A DNA stretch of 64,000 nucleotides from Gimesia benthica (GCF_009720525.1 NZ_CP043930.1:5964001-6028000), one strand, 5' to 3'; positions 17,678 to 27,850 are shown, numbered from the stretch's first letter. Notes: generated by a model from the sequence alone, not told the origin. A program made the numbers and translations.

Positions 17678-19159
17678 TCAGTGTTTCAGGGGCTGCGTTT
17701 TATTGACCTGGTGCAGCAGTTTACCCTGTTCGTCATAAAACAGAAACTGGAGCAGAGCTTTCGAATCTTCCTTCTCCGGCGTCACTTTGACATACAGAAA
17801 ACCGCCCGAAGCCGGATTCGAAGTGTATGGCTGCTTGACCAGGCCTTCCGGGTCGGTCCCCTTTTTGTTTCCCGGGGCGACTCCCAGTCGCGAGTTGGCA
17901 TCAACCAGAGCACCGGTGGAAAATTCTTCCACTCCGGTGGGATGAATCGAATGGTACTGCCAGTGACGGTCGCCGCACACGATGTAAAATCCGTTCTGGT
18001 CCAGCTTCTGCTCTTTAATCCACTGAAAGAACGAATCGCGTTCGTGGCGGAATCCATTGATGTTGGTGTGGTTATCAATTTTTCCTTTCCCGTCGGGGCC
18101 GATCATTGGCGTAGGAGAAATCAGCACCTTGAACGTCGCGTCTGAATTCTGCAAAGTCTCCTGCAGCCAGGCACGCTGTTTCTTCCCCCAGATCGTTTTC
18201 TCCGGACCATCTTTGTCGCGGTTGTTGCTGCGATAGTCTCGGTTTTCAGTGAACCAGACCTGCAGCAGCTTGCCCATACGATAGGTACGGTAAGTGATCG
18301 GATCACTCTCATCCGGATCCACGACTGGTACCTGTTCGCGAAAAGTCTCCAGTCCGAGTTCGACTCCCGGCTCACGCTTCTTCTTTGATAAGTCACAGTC
18401 GTTGTGCCGAAAATCGTGGTCGTCCTTTTCCCAATAGGTCGGCACGTTTGCAAACAGGTCGACATAACGAGGCTGCACAAACTGTTCGTGCCATTTCTTT
18501 CTCAGCTCGGCAGGGGTCCTGGCGGGATTGTCGTAGGGGTGATCGTAGTAGACGTTATCCCCGGTACCCACGAAAAAGTCCGGTTTGAGCTTGAGGATGC
18601 TGGCCAGTGCCGGAAACCCCAGATCGCGATCTTTTCCCTTGTAAGCGGGACGCCCGGCGAGCCCTTTATAGAAGGCGCGATAATTCATTCCCGTCACGAC
18701 TACGAAGGACATTTCAGCTACTGTCTCGGGTGCGGGAAGCGTCTCAAATGTATTGACGGGTCCCGTTTCGGTTTTGTTTTCTGTTTCGCCGAACTGCAGG
18801 CGATAGTAATAACGGGTTCCCGGTTGGAGGCCTGTCACCTTTGTTTTCAGGATAAAGTCAGATTCGGGTTTGGCCGTCAGCCAGTCCGTATAACGCGATT
18901 TGGCGAAACTCTTGTCCGTCGAGATTTCAAAACGCCCCACACCCGCTCTGCCGGGAACATCGCCCGTCTTGTCCAGTTCAGGAGCCGTCAGTCGAGACTG
19001 GAGTATAACGGAACCGGTATCGACCTCTCCTGCCATCTCTCCCTGTTTACGATCCAGCTGCTGTCCGTATGCGGAACTGCTTTGGTGATCATTCACCAGA
19101 AATACGAGCAGGCCAAGTAGGAACAGGCGTGGCGACATTACAGTGAGGCTGGCAGACAT
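17678..19159 (-). CDS. phoD: Secreted PhoD-type alkaline phosphatase/phosphodiesterase
   Basis: A 493-residue exported metallophosphoesterase. A signal peptide is present (hydrophobic 11-24 after MSPR). A fibronectin-like N-terminal domain (about 45-150, LQPGTRYYYRLQFGE) is followed by the PhoD catalytic domain with FFVGTGDNVYYDHPY, YWEKDDHDFRHNDCD and a late CGDRHWQYHS metal-binding motif. PhoD enzymes cleave phosphomonoesters or diesters outside the cytoplasm using Ca/Fe. Two starts are possible, 19159 or the internal ATG at 19138; GGAGAA stands about 10 bases upstream of 19159. It is a single gene between the PmoA operon and the DUF11-like gene. Confidence 0.85.
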   Translation of the reverse strand: MSASLTVMSPRLFLLGLLVFLVNDHQSSSAYGQQLDRKQGEMAGEVDTGSVILQSRLTAPELDKTGDVPGRAGVGRFEISTDKSFAKSRYTDWLTAKPESDFILKTKVTGLQPGTRYYYRLQFGETENKTETGPVNTFETLPAPETVAEMSFVVVTGMNYRAFYKGLAGRPAYKGKDRDLGFPALASILKLKPDFFVGTGDNVYYDHPYDNPARTPAELRKKWHEQFVQPRYVDLFANVPTYWEKDDHDFRHNDCDLSKKKREPGVELGLETFREQVPVVDPDESDPITYRTYRMGKLLQVWFTENRDYRSNNRDKDGPEKTIWGKKQRAWLQETLQNSDATFKVLISPTPMIGPDGKGKIDNHTNINGFRHERDSFFQWIKEQKLDQNGFYIVCGDRHWQYHSIHPTGVEEFSTGALVDANSRLGVAPGNKKGTDPEGLVKQPYTSNPASGGFLYVKVTPEKEDSKALLQFLFYDEQGKLLHQVNKTQPLKH

Positions 19160-19253
19160 GGTGAGTTCTCCACTGATTCCAGGGTTACATTCCTATGCTG
19201 AGTTCAGCGTTGATAGTAACCGAAGTCGGGAGAGCCATTCAACTCTGCGTTGT

Positions 19254-20987
19254 TCAGGGGATCATCCAGGGAACAGGCAGATAATAGACAGGCGGCTGAC
19301 AGGGGCAATTGGGAGCGATCGCAGGAGCCGGCTGTGCTGGCGTGGGAGTAGCTGGCTTCGCGGGAGCAGCCGGTTGCTGTGGTGCGGCTGGCTTGGCCTC
19401 TGGTTGAGGAGCGGGAGCACTGACTTCCTGCTGCAAAGCGGCTTCTTCCAGCGAGCGTCCCTGCAGGACGAGCACGGCCTGTGAGGTGACCTGTCCGGTC
19501 TTTACTGCTTTCACTCGAGCACGCAATCGTCGAGATTCATTTCCCGCCAGCTGGTCAATTTTGAAAGTCAACAGACGTCCCTGGTCGTGAGTGAGCCCTT
19601 CAGGAAGATCCAGGTTCAGTCTCACATCCGCCTGGGACTGCTGTCCCTGATTCGTTACCACAAAGTCCATCGCGAATACTTCACCAGCGGTGACCGCTTC
19701 GGGACCATTGACCTGTAGAGCCAGTTCGGGGGCGGTAATTTCCGTGGCCGAAGTTACATTCGAAGCCAGGCGGATCGCAGAACTGGTCTGTACCTGACCT
19801 TCCTGATTCGGAAAGACTTTCACCTGCAGTTCCCGTTCTTCGCCGGCATCCAGTTGTGGCAGTTTCCAGGTGACCAGATTCTGATTGACCTCAGCCGACG
19901 GTAAAAGATCTACCAGACTCGCAGTCGGAGAAATCGTCTCTTCTACCTGCACATCATAAACGGGTGAGCTGCCTCCATTCTTAACCAGAATGGAATAAGT
20001 AAACAGTTTTTGAGAAGACCCTTCCTGGGGAGCCTGCTTACGGATTTCAATTTGGAGCTCTTCCTGTTGACGTGGTGCCGTCACGCGTGTGAGGTGATCC
20101 TGTCGGCTCCGTTCCTGTGGTTGCTCGCGTCCGACCTGCACATGTTCTCCTCCCGGAAAGCGTTCGTGGTACAAGGTGGGACGAATGGCGGGCTCGGACT
20201 GTTGATCCGCCCGGACGAGATCGATGCGCTGCCAACTTCGATCAAACAGCAGCCGGTCATCTGGTTCGAGTTGTTGTGGATTCGATATCGCCGTTGGGTT
20301 CGCTTCTACCAGAAATGGTTCGTCAATCGCAGGATCGAGCATCTCGCGTTCGATGATCTGAATTCGTTGAACATTCATCGCCAGTTCAGGCGCAGCCGCT
20401 GGAGGCTCGGGAGGGATGTTGAAATCGGGCAGCGTAAATTCCGGCATTCTTTCCCGGGGTGCTGCGTGTTCTACCAGAGTGTTTGGCAATTCTCCAAAAG
20501 AGACCAGCAGCGGTTCACTCTCCATCAACTCCACAGACAAAGCGGCGTCCGGTTCGACTTCAAGACGTGTATCAATGGGCTCCGAGTCAAAGTCCTGGTA
20601 TGTGACCGTCGGTTCCAGAATAAAGGGAATTTCCGCTTCAGGAACTGCGGCCACCGGTTCTTTAGAAGGCGCGGGCATCGATAGAAAGAGCAGGGTGGTC
20701 AGAGTCAGTGCCACGACGCCCAGAGCAGAGGCCACTGACCATTCCGGGTTACTGTCATATAATGACTTGGCTTTCTGCAGCCAGAGGGGAGCAAAATCTT
20801 CGAATTTCAGGGAGAGGTCGTATTCGTCGGCATCGTCGTCGATTTCCTGTGAATACCAGTCCGCTTCCTGGGCAGTCTCATCGCTGAGATCACTGTATTC
20901 CCCACTGTCGACCGCTTCCGTTTCCGCTTCAGACGTGAGTTCCTCACTCTGATTCCATTTCGAATTACGGTTTTCCGGCTGGGGCAT
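19254..20987 (-). CDS. Membrane-anchored protein with DUF11/CARDB-like beta domains
   Basis: About 577 residues from this start. The first 80 residues are acidic and predicted cytoplasmic, followed by one transmembrane helix (about 88-106, VASALGVVALTLTTLLFLS) and a long exterior part. That part contains DUF11/CARDB-like Ig folds (YSILVKNGGSSPVYDVQVEE; FVVTNQGQQSQADVRLNL) and a Pro/Ala-rich tail ending CPCQPPVYYLPVPWMIP. Such repeats are common in planctomycete envelope proteins. The frame is open to 21485, but that extension would overlap the divergent Tat-signal gene and has non-coding character, so ATG 20987 is chosen. Function unknown; an envelope structural or adhesion role is plausible. 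Confidence 0.75.
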   Translation of the reverse strand: MPQPENRNSKWNQSEELTSEAETEAVDSGEYSDLSDETAQEADWYSQEIDDDADEYDLSLKFEDFAPLWLQKAKSLYDSNPEWSVASALGVVALTLTTLLFLSMPAPSKEPVAAVPEAEIPFILEPTVTYQDFDSEPIDTRLEVEPDAALSVELMESEPLLVSFGELPNTLVEHAAPRERMPEFTLPDFNIPPEPPAAAPELAMNVQRIQIIEREMLDPAIDEPFLVEANPTAISNPQQLEPDDRLLFDRSWQRIDLVRADQQSEPAIRPTLYHERFPGGEHVQVGREQPQERSRQDHLTRVTAPRQQEELQIEIRKQAPQEGSSQKLFTYSILVKNGGSSPVYDVQVEETISPTASLVDLLPSAEVNQNLVTWKLPQLDAGEERELQVKVFPNQEGQVQTSSAIRLASNVTSATEITAPELALQVNGPEAVTAGEVFAMDFVVTNQGQQSQADVRLNLDLPEGLTHDQGRLLTFKIDQLAGNESRRLRARVKAVKTGQVTSQAVLVLQGRSLEEAALQQEVSAPAPQPEAKPAAPQQPAAPAKPATPTPAQPAPAIAPNCPCQPPVYYLPVPWMIP

Positions 20988-21295
20988 CACAATCTCAGGT
21001 CCGTTGAATTTGCACGTTGCCAACCCTGGCAACAGGCTCCCATAAGATGCATAGTAAGATAGACAGTGCGTGAAAGTTAGCAAAAAGAACCCTCTATGGG
21101 AAGTGCGTTTCCTGATTCGGCCCTTCAGAGCGACTGTCTGTGAAAATAGATAAGTCAAGCCGGGCTCGTTGTTCAAACGTGAGCCTTGGAGATTCGCTCC
21201 TCCGCATGAATTCTGACTGGCCAGCGGTCCGAGTTCTGGTATGCTGTAAAGAACGGCGTACAGACATCCAGTTTCACCAGCCTCGAGGTACCCCC
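20988..21295. other. Divergent intergenic region
   Basis: 308 bases between the DUF11-like gene and the Tat-exported amidohydrolase. Both flanking genes have open frames running into it, but those extensions overlap each other head-to-head and look non-coding. It should hold both promoters. No clear operator is visible. Confidence 0.45.
21285..21289 (+). promoter_or_regulatory. Ribosome binding site fixing the start at 21296
   Basis: GAGGT lies 6 bases before ATG 21296, where a twin-arginine signal begins. This favours 21296 over an in-frame upstream start at 21140. Confidence 0.65.
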
Positions 21296-22267
21296 ATGCA
21301 ATCCATGAATCGTCGTCACTTCCTGAAATCGGCTTCTGCAGGCTTAGTCGCTGCTCAGACTGGTCTGAGCTGGGCTGCTGCGGAGAAAACACAGGAATTA
21401 CTGCCTCAGAAGGTTGTCGATACCCACACCCACTTCTACGATACCAGCCGGCCTGAAGGCGTTCCCTGGCCCCCGAAAAATTCATCGCTCTACCGGACCG
21501 TCCTTCCTAAAGACTTCGTGGCTCTGAAGAAGTACCAGCCGGTCAATGCGACGGTCGTTGTGGAGGCCAGTAAACTGGTCGAAGACAACCAGTGGATCCT
21601 CGATGTCGCGAAAGACAACCCGGTGATTATCGGCTTCGTCGGTCGTCTGACTCCCGGCGATCCCCAGTTTCGTCAGCAACTGAAACGGTTCGCTAAAAAC
21701 CCGATCTACAAAGGCATCCGCGTGAATCATAACCTGGTCGAACCAGGACTCTCACAGCCGCGATTTATCGACGATCTGAAATTCATGGCCGACAAGGGCC
21801 TGCAGGTCGATCTCAACGGCGGACCAGTAACTCTGGATGCAGCCCGCAAGGTTGCCCAACAGGTTCCCGACCTGCGTATCGTTGTTGATCACATCGGCAA
21901 CGTCGTGATCAAAGGGGACGAAATCGATCCGGAATGGCGGCGTTACATGGAAGCATTGGCTGATCAGAAGCAGGTCTTCATCAAGGTCTCTGCCCTGGTG
22001 GAAGGCGCCTCGCGTCATCGTCCGAATAATGTCCCCGCAGATGTGAACTATTACCGCCCGACGCTGGATGTCATCTGGAACCAGATTGGTATCGACCGCA
22101 TGATCTTCGGCAGTAACTGGCCTGTCTCCGAAAGAGCCGCCGACTACGTGACGCTACAGAAAATTCTGGTCGATTATCTGCAGGACAAAGGGCAGGCAGC
22201 CCTCGATAAAGTCTTCTGGCAGAACTCCAAAGTCGCCTATCGCTGGGATAAATATCCGGGGGAATGA
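21296..22267 (+). CDS. Tat-exported amidohydrolase (lactonase-like, COG3618 type)
   Basis: 323 residues with a twin-arginine signal (MNRRHFLKSASAG near the N-terminus), so probably exported folded. It is an Amidohydro_2 TIM barrel with HTH in VDTHTHFYD, YKGIRVNHN, VVDHIGNV and a terminal GSNWPVSE motif in place of the commoner GSDWP. This sequence style fits the L-fuconolactonase / 2-pyrone-4,6-dicarboxylate lactonase group, suggesting hydrolysis of a sugar lactone or related ring in the periplasm. It is unrelated in strand and operon to the amidohydrolase pair at 14.7-16.3 kb. The start is supported by GAGGT 6 bases upstream. Confidence 0.82.
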   Translation: MQSMNRRHFLKSASAGLVAAQTGLSWAAAEKTQELLPQKVVDTHTHFYDTSRPEGVPWPPKNSSLYRTVLPKDFVALKKYQPVNATVVVEASKLVEDNQWILDVAKDNPVIIGFVGRLTPGDPQFRQQLKRFAKNPIYKGIRVNHNLVEPGLSQPRFIDDLKFMADKGLQVDLNGGPVTLDAARKVAQQVPDLRIVVDHIGNVVIKGDEIDPEWRRYMEALADQKQVFIKVSALVEGASRHRPNNVPADVNYYRPTLDVIWNQIGIDRMIFGSNWPVSERAADYVTLQKILVDYLQDKGQAALDKVFWQNSKVAYRWDKYPGE

Positions 22268-23290
22268 AGTTAACTCAGGCGGATTTGCTGCTCTTGAAAA
22301 CTTCAGACTAGCGCGATCATGCGCATCGCTTATCTGCTGTCACAAACATGGAGGCATGTCTTCCAAATATCGTGCTTTTCGTGGTAGTAAAAAATTATCG
22401 CTCGTGCACTCAATTTTCAGCTGAACAGACTGAGCTTGAACCCCCCTCTCCGAATCGTATTGTTGTGCAATTGTGCTTCGCGCGCGAGGCGGATGATGCG
22501 TGCACTGGAATCTGTTGAACCGGTTCGTCAGCAGCACCTGAATCGGCGTCGATTTTTCCAGTTTTTCACTGGAACAACAGGCATACCTTCCCATTGTCTC
22601 CCTGATTTTCAAATCATTTCGCAGCATGTTCGGAGCACAATCAACTCATCTGGCTGCAGGCTCAGCACGGTTCCAGACCCATTGAAAAGCTGCTGCCCTT
22701 GACCCATGCGCGCCCTTGTAGAAAATCTGAAATCGTGAAGACCGAATCCCCCAACAGATCGCTCCTCTGGAATGCGAACTTCTCTGCGCTCTCTGGCAGG
22801 AGAGGCTGCAAACTCCTCAATTTTTTCAGGGAAGCAGTGGATCTTAACAGATTTTACCGTTGAAGACCCAGGTGAAAAAGCACAGGTTTCAGTAAGTACG
22901 GATTTGGAATGTATGCTTGTGTGCACTTGGTGATTCTTCTTAGAGACAACAGTTCGCTCCAGTCAACTCGTGTTAGAAGATGCCAAATTTTCTGAAAGTA
23001 AAATAGCGATATAAGTTGTATTGACGTGAATCGATGTAACTAAAATATTTACATACTGTGATAATGTATATTTTATCTTAGTTTGATCAGGTAAAAATTC
23101 TGTTTGTGTAATGTACATTATGTTATTAGTCTTGTGTGCAGTATTCTTGTCTTGATCTTTACGTATGTTGATGTTTAGTCTATAAGCTCTCCACGATCCT
23201 CTCGGATTCCTCTCTGCCCTGCCGGGCGCATATCACTTCTCAAATACCACCACCATACGGGCCTTTCAAAGTCGCTATCGATTTAGAAAT
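22268..23290. other. Long non-coding stretch before the glycosyltransferase fusion
   Basis: About 1,020 bases with no convincing gene on either strand. The few open frames (up to about 105 codons) have no recognisable motifs, ribosome sites or plausible composition. The second half (22970-23180) is markedly AT-rich. I cannot see transposon ends or a tRNA. It may be a decayed gene or a long regulatory leader. Confidence 0.5.
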
Positions 23291-26200
23291 ATGGAATGGA
23301 TTCCAGTGTCATCATCTCAAAACAGACTACATGTCTTTCTGCCAGACTCAGAACATAAGTCATACCCTGTTGAACTCAGTGTTGTGATCCCAACTTTTAA
23401 CAGGGCAGATCGCCTTACGGAATTACTGAATTGCTGGCTGAAAGTAGATGCTGCGACCACTGTCAAATACGAACTGATTTTTTGCGATGATGGATCAGAA
23501 GATGAAACAGTAAAGATTCTCAAGTCTTATCAGAACCAGCTGCCGATGCAGATTCTGGCTAATTCGCATGCCGGCCCGGCAGAAGCCAGAAACAGCGGGA
23601 TTGAGGCAGCCAGGGGGCGACGACTGCTCTTCCTCGGCGATGACATCTATCCGGGAACTGACCTGTTAAATCTGCATGTCAGGCTGGGGGAAGAATTGGG
23701 AGATCATGTTGCCATCCAGGGGCGAGTTGACTGGCATCCCGAACAGAAGCAGAATCATCTGCTGACCCATATTACGGAGATCGGGCACGAACAGTTTTGT
23801 TTTGATCAGATGCCGGAAAACAGTTTCGTCGACTACTCCCACTTCTATACCTGTAATGTCAGCGTTTCGAGCAGCCTGCTGTCGCTGGAATCAATCAAGT
23901 TCGATACGCGGTTTTACAAAGTCAATTTTGAAGATATTGAGCTGGCTTATCGACTGTCGTCACACGGCATGCAGGTATTCTATGCACCCTCAGCACACGC
24001 ATTGCATTTTCATGAATATGACGTTGAAGGTTTTTCACGTCGGCAGGAAACTGCGGGAGAAATGGCTTATGTCTTCGGTGTGCTGCATACAGAGTGGGAC
24101 CGTTGGCTGGGACTTTATTGCTACATCGATCAATATCACAATTATCTACAGGTTCATGGGATTCAAACGCAGCCGCAGCGACAGTTGCCACTGGTCTACC
24201 AATGTTGTCACCATCTGGAAGCAAAGCTGAAATCACATCCCGACGATGACAGGTTGAGAAAAATCCTGTCTCTGGTTTATCTCCAGCTTTTCAAGTTCAA
24301 ATTCATCGCCGGGTATCTGACCCAGTTGGAAGCCTACGACAAATGCAGTGTTGAACATTTTCTCTATGAACTCTGTTTCGGTCATGACTATTACGATGGA
24401 CTCGAACGTCTGGTTCTGGATCAGTTGAGAGATGAAAACGAACTGATGAACGGAACTCTGCTTGTCCAATATTATCGTCGTCTGCTTCATTTCAAATTAA
24501 ATCAAGATGATATCAGGCTGGCCAACGAGCTGATCAGTGAGACCCTGCCAGCTGAGTTACGCAACTGGATGGTACGTCCCGGCTTGAAGAAACTGGCGAA
24601 GAAGAAAACCAGGGCGTATTTAAGCCAGAAACTGAGGTTTTCAGAAGTCTGGCAACATGCACCCGATGGAAATCAGAGTAGCCAGGAGCCAAACCCTCCA
24701 GAGCACGAACAGGTGCAGGTAACAGAAACGCCACTGGCCATGCTTCCCGTGGTAAACAGTCTTCCGCGTGTGGCGATCTTGTCACCACTCTCGATCTCGT
24801 CAGACTTGATTCAGGACTACCAGCGAGAATTAGGAGCTTCTGTCCTGTTTCTTCAGAAAACAGACAATGGTTTTCAATATCAACTGGAAGGTGCCACAGG
24901 AGTCACTACTGATTTAGACTCTGTCCATTTTGATTATATCCTGCAGGTTCAAAATGAGTCAGAGCTGCCTTTGATCTTTCACATCAAGAATGTTTTGATC
25001 TCACTGGCATGCTCACGGGATGATTATGCTCTCATTTCTTATTCCTATGAGCAGGGGCCAACGGTTGGTGTGCAAAATCTCGCGGCGCAGTTATTTCTGA
25101 AACGAAGTCTCTTTTTCTCCCCGGAGTCTCTGACAACCGACAGGGGATGTTTCCTGCGACTGTTGCCTGCTCCCGAGGGAGTACAGGAAAACTCCCTCGA
25201 AGATCTGTTTGCAGCTGATTCAGAACATCTGCAGGCGATCAATCCCAATCTGAAATTTAACTTTGGTCAACCCGCGCCAAAAATCCCGAGCGTGCTAAAT
25301 CTGGAGCATCTGCGCGCACCGAATGATAAACCTGTGGTTTTTGTGTTTCCTATCATCATGGCAGTCGGTGGGGCAGAACGTAATATTATTGCAGTCATGC
25401 AGGAACTCCAGGCGAAATATCATTTCGTCGTGATTACGTTCGATCCACACACATCACGTGGCGGAAGTCTGCATCATCAGGTTCAGCAGTTTACAGACGA
25501 TATTTATGACTTCGCAGAAATAGCCCGGGTGGATGATTACCTGGATCTGTTACAGGCATTTAAGCGTCAATTTGATCCGAAACTCATCCTCGTTACGAAT
25601 GAATCTAACTGGTTTGTTTCCAACAGTCAGAAGATTCGCCAGATTTTTCAGGATGTGCCGATTGTCGATCACCAGGTCTACGATCAGCAGGCGGGGTGGA
25701 TTCAACACTATACGGACCCGGGGATTCAGAGCTTCGATCGCTTTGTTGCCATCAATCGTAAAATTGAATCAGTGATGCAGACTGAGAAAGGAATTTCACA
25801 GGAGCGGATCAGGCATATTTATCATGCGGTCGATACTGCCCGCATTCGGGAGTTTAAGCGTTCGAAGTTCGATGCTGCTACGGTTTGCCGGAAGTATGGC
25901 CTGCCTGCAGGCGTCGATAAGTATATTCACATCGCACGGCAGACCTATCAGAAACGACCTCTCGCTTTTCTGGAAATGGTCAGGTCGCTTCAGGACGCAG
26001 GGCGGTCCGAATGTTTTATCATGGTGGGAGATGGCGATCTGAGAGGTGATGTCGACGCATATATCAGCACGCATCAACTGAAAAATGTGGCTCACATTCC
26101 CTTTGTGAATAATCCCCTGGAATTAATTGCCGTCTCGCGGGGCATGATCTTCACTTCCGCTTTTGAAGGCCTGCCGGTCGCAATGCTGGAAGCGCTTACC

Positions 26201-26464
26201 CTGGGAGTGCCGGTCTTTTCAACTGATGTAGGAGATATCAAAGTCGTGCTGGATGAATATCAGGCTGGATTCACTTTCCCCGTCGAGTTTAGTGTGCGGG
26301 AAGCAGTCTGGTATTTTCATCAGTTCCTGGCACAAAGGGACAGGTACGCAGCCAGTCTCAGTCAGGTCAAAGATCAGATTATCGATCGGTTCAGCGCAGA
26401 GACCGTCTCCTCACAATACGACGATCTCTTCCAGGATTGTATCCAGCTGAAACGAGCGGCTTGA
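23291..26464 (+). CDS. Bifunctional glycosyltransferase, GT2 plus GT4 fusion
   Basis: A 1,057-residue protein. The N-terminal part (about 27-290) is a GT-A family 2 domain: ELSVVIPTFNRADRL, the nucleotide/metal region IFCDDGSEDE, PAEARNSGIEAARG and FLGDDI. A helical middle section (about 300-470) and a weakly conserved segment follow. The C-terminal part (about 680-1050) is a GT-B family 4 domain: PIIMAVGGAERN at its start, HIARQTYQKRPL, and the E-x7-E donor site in EGLPVAMLEALTLGVPVFSTD. It probably adds two sugars in sequence to a surface polysaccharide or glycoprotein from the cytoplasmic side. There is no signal or membrane segment. It stands alone, with no neighbouring wzx/wzy or other transferase, after an AT-rich gap. 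Confidence 0.85.
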   Translation: MEWIPVSSSQNRLHVFLPDSEHKSYPVELSVVIPTFNRADRLTELLNCWLKVDAATTVKYELIFCDDGSEDETVKILKSYQNQLPMQILANSHAGPAEARNSGIEAARGRRLLFLGDDIYPGTDLLNLHVRLGEELGDHVAIQGRVDWHPEQKQNHLLTHITEIGHEQFCFDQMPENSFVDYSHFYTCNVSVSSSLLSLESIKFDTRFYKVNFEDIELAYRLSSHGMQVFYAPSAHALHFHEYDVEGFSRRQETAGEMAYVFGVLHTEWDRWLGLYCYIDQYHNYLQVHGIQTQPQRQLPLVYQCCHHLEAKLKSHPDDDRLRKILSLVYLQLFKFKFIAGYLTQLEAYDKCSVEHFLYELCFGHDYYDGLERLVLDQLRDENELMNGTLLVQYYRRLLHFKLNQDDIRLANELISETLPAELRNWMVRPGLKKLAKKKTRAYLSQKLRFSEVWQHAPDGNQSSQEPNPPEHEQVQVTETPLAMLPVVNSLPRVAILSPLSISSDLIQDYQRELGASVLFLQKTDNGFQYQLEGATGVTTDLDSVHFDYILQVQNESELPLIFHIKNVLISLACSRDDYALISYSYEQGPTVGVQNLAAQLFLKRSLFFSPESLTTDRGCFLRLLPAPEGVQENSLEDLFAADSEHLQAINPNLKFNFGQPAPKIPSVLNLEHLRAPNDKPVVFVFPIIMAVGGAERNIIAVMQELQAKYHFVVITFDPHTSRGGSLHHQVQQFTDDIYDFAEIARVDDYLDLLQAFKRQFDPKLILVTNESNWFVSNSQKIRQIFQDVPIVDHQVYDQQAGWIQHYTDPGIQSFDRFVAINRKIESVMQTEKGISQERIRHIYHAVDTARIREFKRSKFDAATVCRKYGLPAGVDKYIHIARQTYQKRPLAFLEMVRSLQDAGRSECFIMVGDGDLRGDVDAYISTHQLKNVAHIPFVNNPLELIAVSRGMIFTSAFEGLPVAMLEALTLGVPVFSTDVGDIKVVLDEYQAGFTFPVEFSVREAVWYFHQFLAQRDRYAASLSQVKDQIIDRFSAETVSSQYDDLFQDCIQLKRAA

Positions 26465-26491
26465 CATTAAGGATTCAAACCGCACGCGGAA

Positions 26492-27850
26492 CTACCTGGA
26501 TTTCAGCCCAGCCGTGTTGACGGAGATCACCTCATACTGATGCGCCTGCCCCGGCTCAGCGGCTTTGTCCACGAACTGAAACTTCAGCAGCGGCAGCACG
26601 GGGGTATCACCGTAGCTCATGTTCTGAAACAGCGGGCGCCCGAAGCGATTGGTTGGTTTTTCGGGAACCTGGCCGATGGTCTTTCCATCGCGTTGGACCA
26701 GAAACTGTTGCAGACCGCTTTCAAAATCCGTACCCGCGTTCCAGGTGATAGTGCCGGTCTTTGAGTCGACTTTGACGTTGGTCGGTGCCGGCGGGGGTGT
26801 CTGATCTCCGACAGCACCGGTTTTCACAAAGTCGAGCCAGGCCAGTGCGACGGTTTTGTTGGGCAACCAGACCGCTGTTGCTTTATCACCGGAATACTGA
26901 TCAAAGGGAACCGGCGTCTCTTGGCTGTTCAATGGTGCCAGCCAGCCTTGTTCTACATTCACTTTTTTCAACGGCGATCTCACCTGGTCCGGGAGCCGCA
27001 GCTTGAGGCAGGCGTCGAAGAAGGGAATCGCCAGGTAACGTGAGTCCCCGGTTTCGTGTCCCGTCTGGGGATCCGGGGCAAAGCCGATGGGAGCCCCTTT
27101 GGCACGATAGGCTTTGAACATCGCCAGACTACCATCCCAGGCGCGACGGAACCGTTCGTGTCCTTTCTCTTTGAAACCCGGATTGGCCATCATTGGAATC
27201 TGCATCGCTGCTGCGGGAATCGTGGGAGCCTCAATCTCACCCTTCGTCCAGTAACCAAAGGCGGTACCAGACTGGAACCAGATCGCGACAATCCGTTCGG
27301 GGTACTGCATCTGCATCAGGCTCGACCAGAACCCGCCTCCCGAATGGCCCCAGAGACACCAGGGAGCCGTCGCAACTTCCGGATGACCGGAGAGCTCCGC
27401 CAGCTTCTTAAGTGAGTCGGTGAAGACCTGGCTGGACCCGTTCCGCGGATCACACCACAGTCTGCAGTTCTGCGCCTGTACCTGGTGGAAGCTCGGTCCC
27501 AACAGGGCACACCCGTTGCGGCGGGCCAGTTCCTGCCAGTGCAGGTCATGAGCGGCAGTCACACTCCCCTTGCAGGACCCTTCACCGCAACCGTGCTGAT
27601 GTACGATGATCCCGCGGACCTGCTTGAGTCCCTCGGGAATCCAGAGCGTATAAGTCACGCCGATCTGCAGCTGTCCTTCAGCAGGATTATCTGGTTGCTC
27701 GTAAGTGGTCGAATAATAGGGCGGATGGTAAGACGCCTCGACCCGCGGTAATTCCAGTGGTCCCTGTTTCTCTTCAGCGAGTACAGGTAGAACAGAGCTG
27801 ATGACAAAACAGAGCAGGGCAAATGCCGAGGTGTAAGCGCGTGATTTCAT
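26492..27850 (-). CDS. Secreted alpha/beta-hydrolase with C-terminal fibronectin-like domain
   Basis: 452 residues with a Sec signal peptide (hydrophobic 8-24, cleavage near VLAEE). The alpha/beta-hydrolase fold shows IIVHQHGCGEG (oxyanion region), the nucleophile elbow LWGHSGGGFWSS, and a late histidine in DPQTGHETGD. A C-terminal Ig/fibronectin-like segment (about 350-450, PPAPTNVKVDSKTGTITWN) follows. It is probably an esterase or depolymerase-type enzyme acting outside the cytoplasm, with unknown substrate. It converges on the glycosyltransferase fusion with a 27-base gap. Confidence 0.75.
   Translation of the reverse strand: MKSRAYTSAFALLCFVISSVLPVLAEEKQGPLELPRVEASYHPPYYSTTYEQPDNPAEGQLQIGVTYTLWIPEGLKQVRGIIVHQHGCGEGSCKGSVTAAHDLHWQELARRNGCALLGPSFHQVQAQNCRLWCDPRNGSSQVFTDSLKKLAELSGHPEVATAPWCLWGHSGGGFWSSLMQMQYPERIVAIWFQSGTAFGYWTKGEIEAPTIPAAAMQIPMMANPGFKEKGHERFRRAWDGSLAMFKAYRAKGAPIGFAPDPQTGHETGDSRYLAIPFFDACLKLRLPDQVRSPLKKVNVEQGWLAPLNSQETPVPFDQYSGDKATAVWLPNKTVALAWLDFVKTGAVGDQTPPPAPTNVKVDSKTGTITWNAGTDFESGLQQFLVQRDGKTIGQVPEKPTNRFGRPLFQNMSYGDTPVLPLLKFQFVDKAAEPGQAHQYEVISVNTAGLKSR

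Noticed and set aside
20010..20684. Plus-strand open frame of 224 codons
   Set aside because: Antisense to the DUF11-like gene, rich in Arg/Phe/Trp as expected of a shadow frame.
20988..21485. N-terminal extension of the DUF11-like gene
   Set aside because: Would overlap the divergent Tat-signal gene for nearly 200 bases and lacks protein-like character.
22340..22926. Two minus-strand open frames of 95-105 codons
   Set aside because: No motifs, no ribosome site, unusual composition, and they overlap each other; treated as non-coding.
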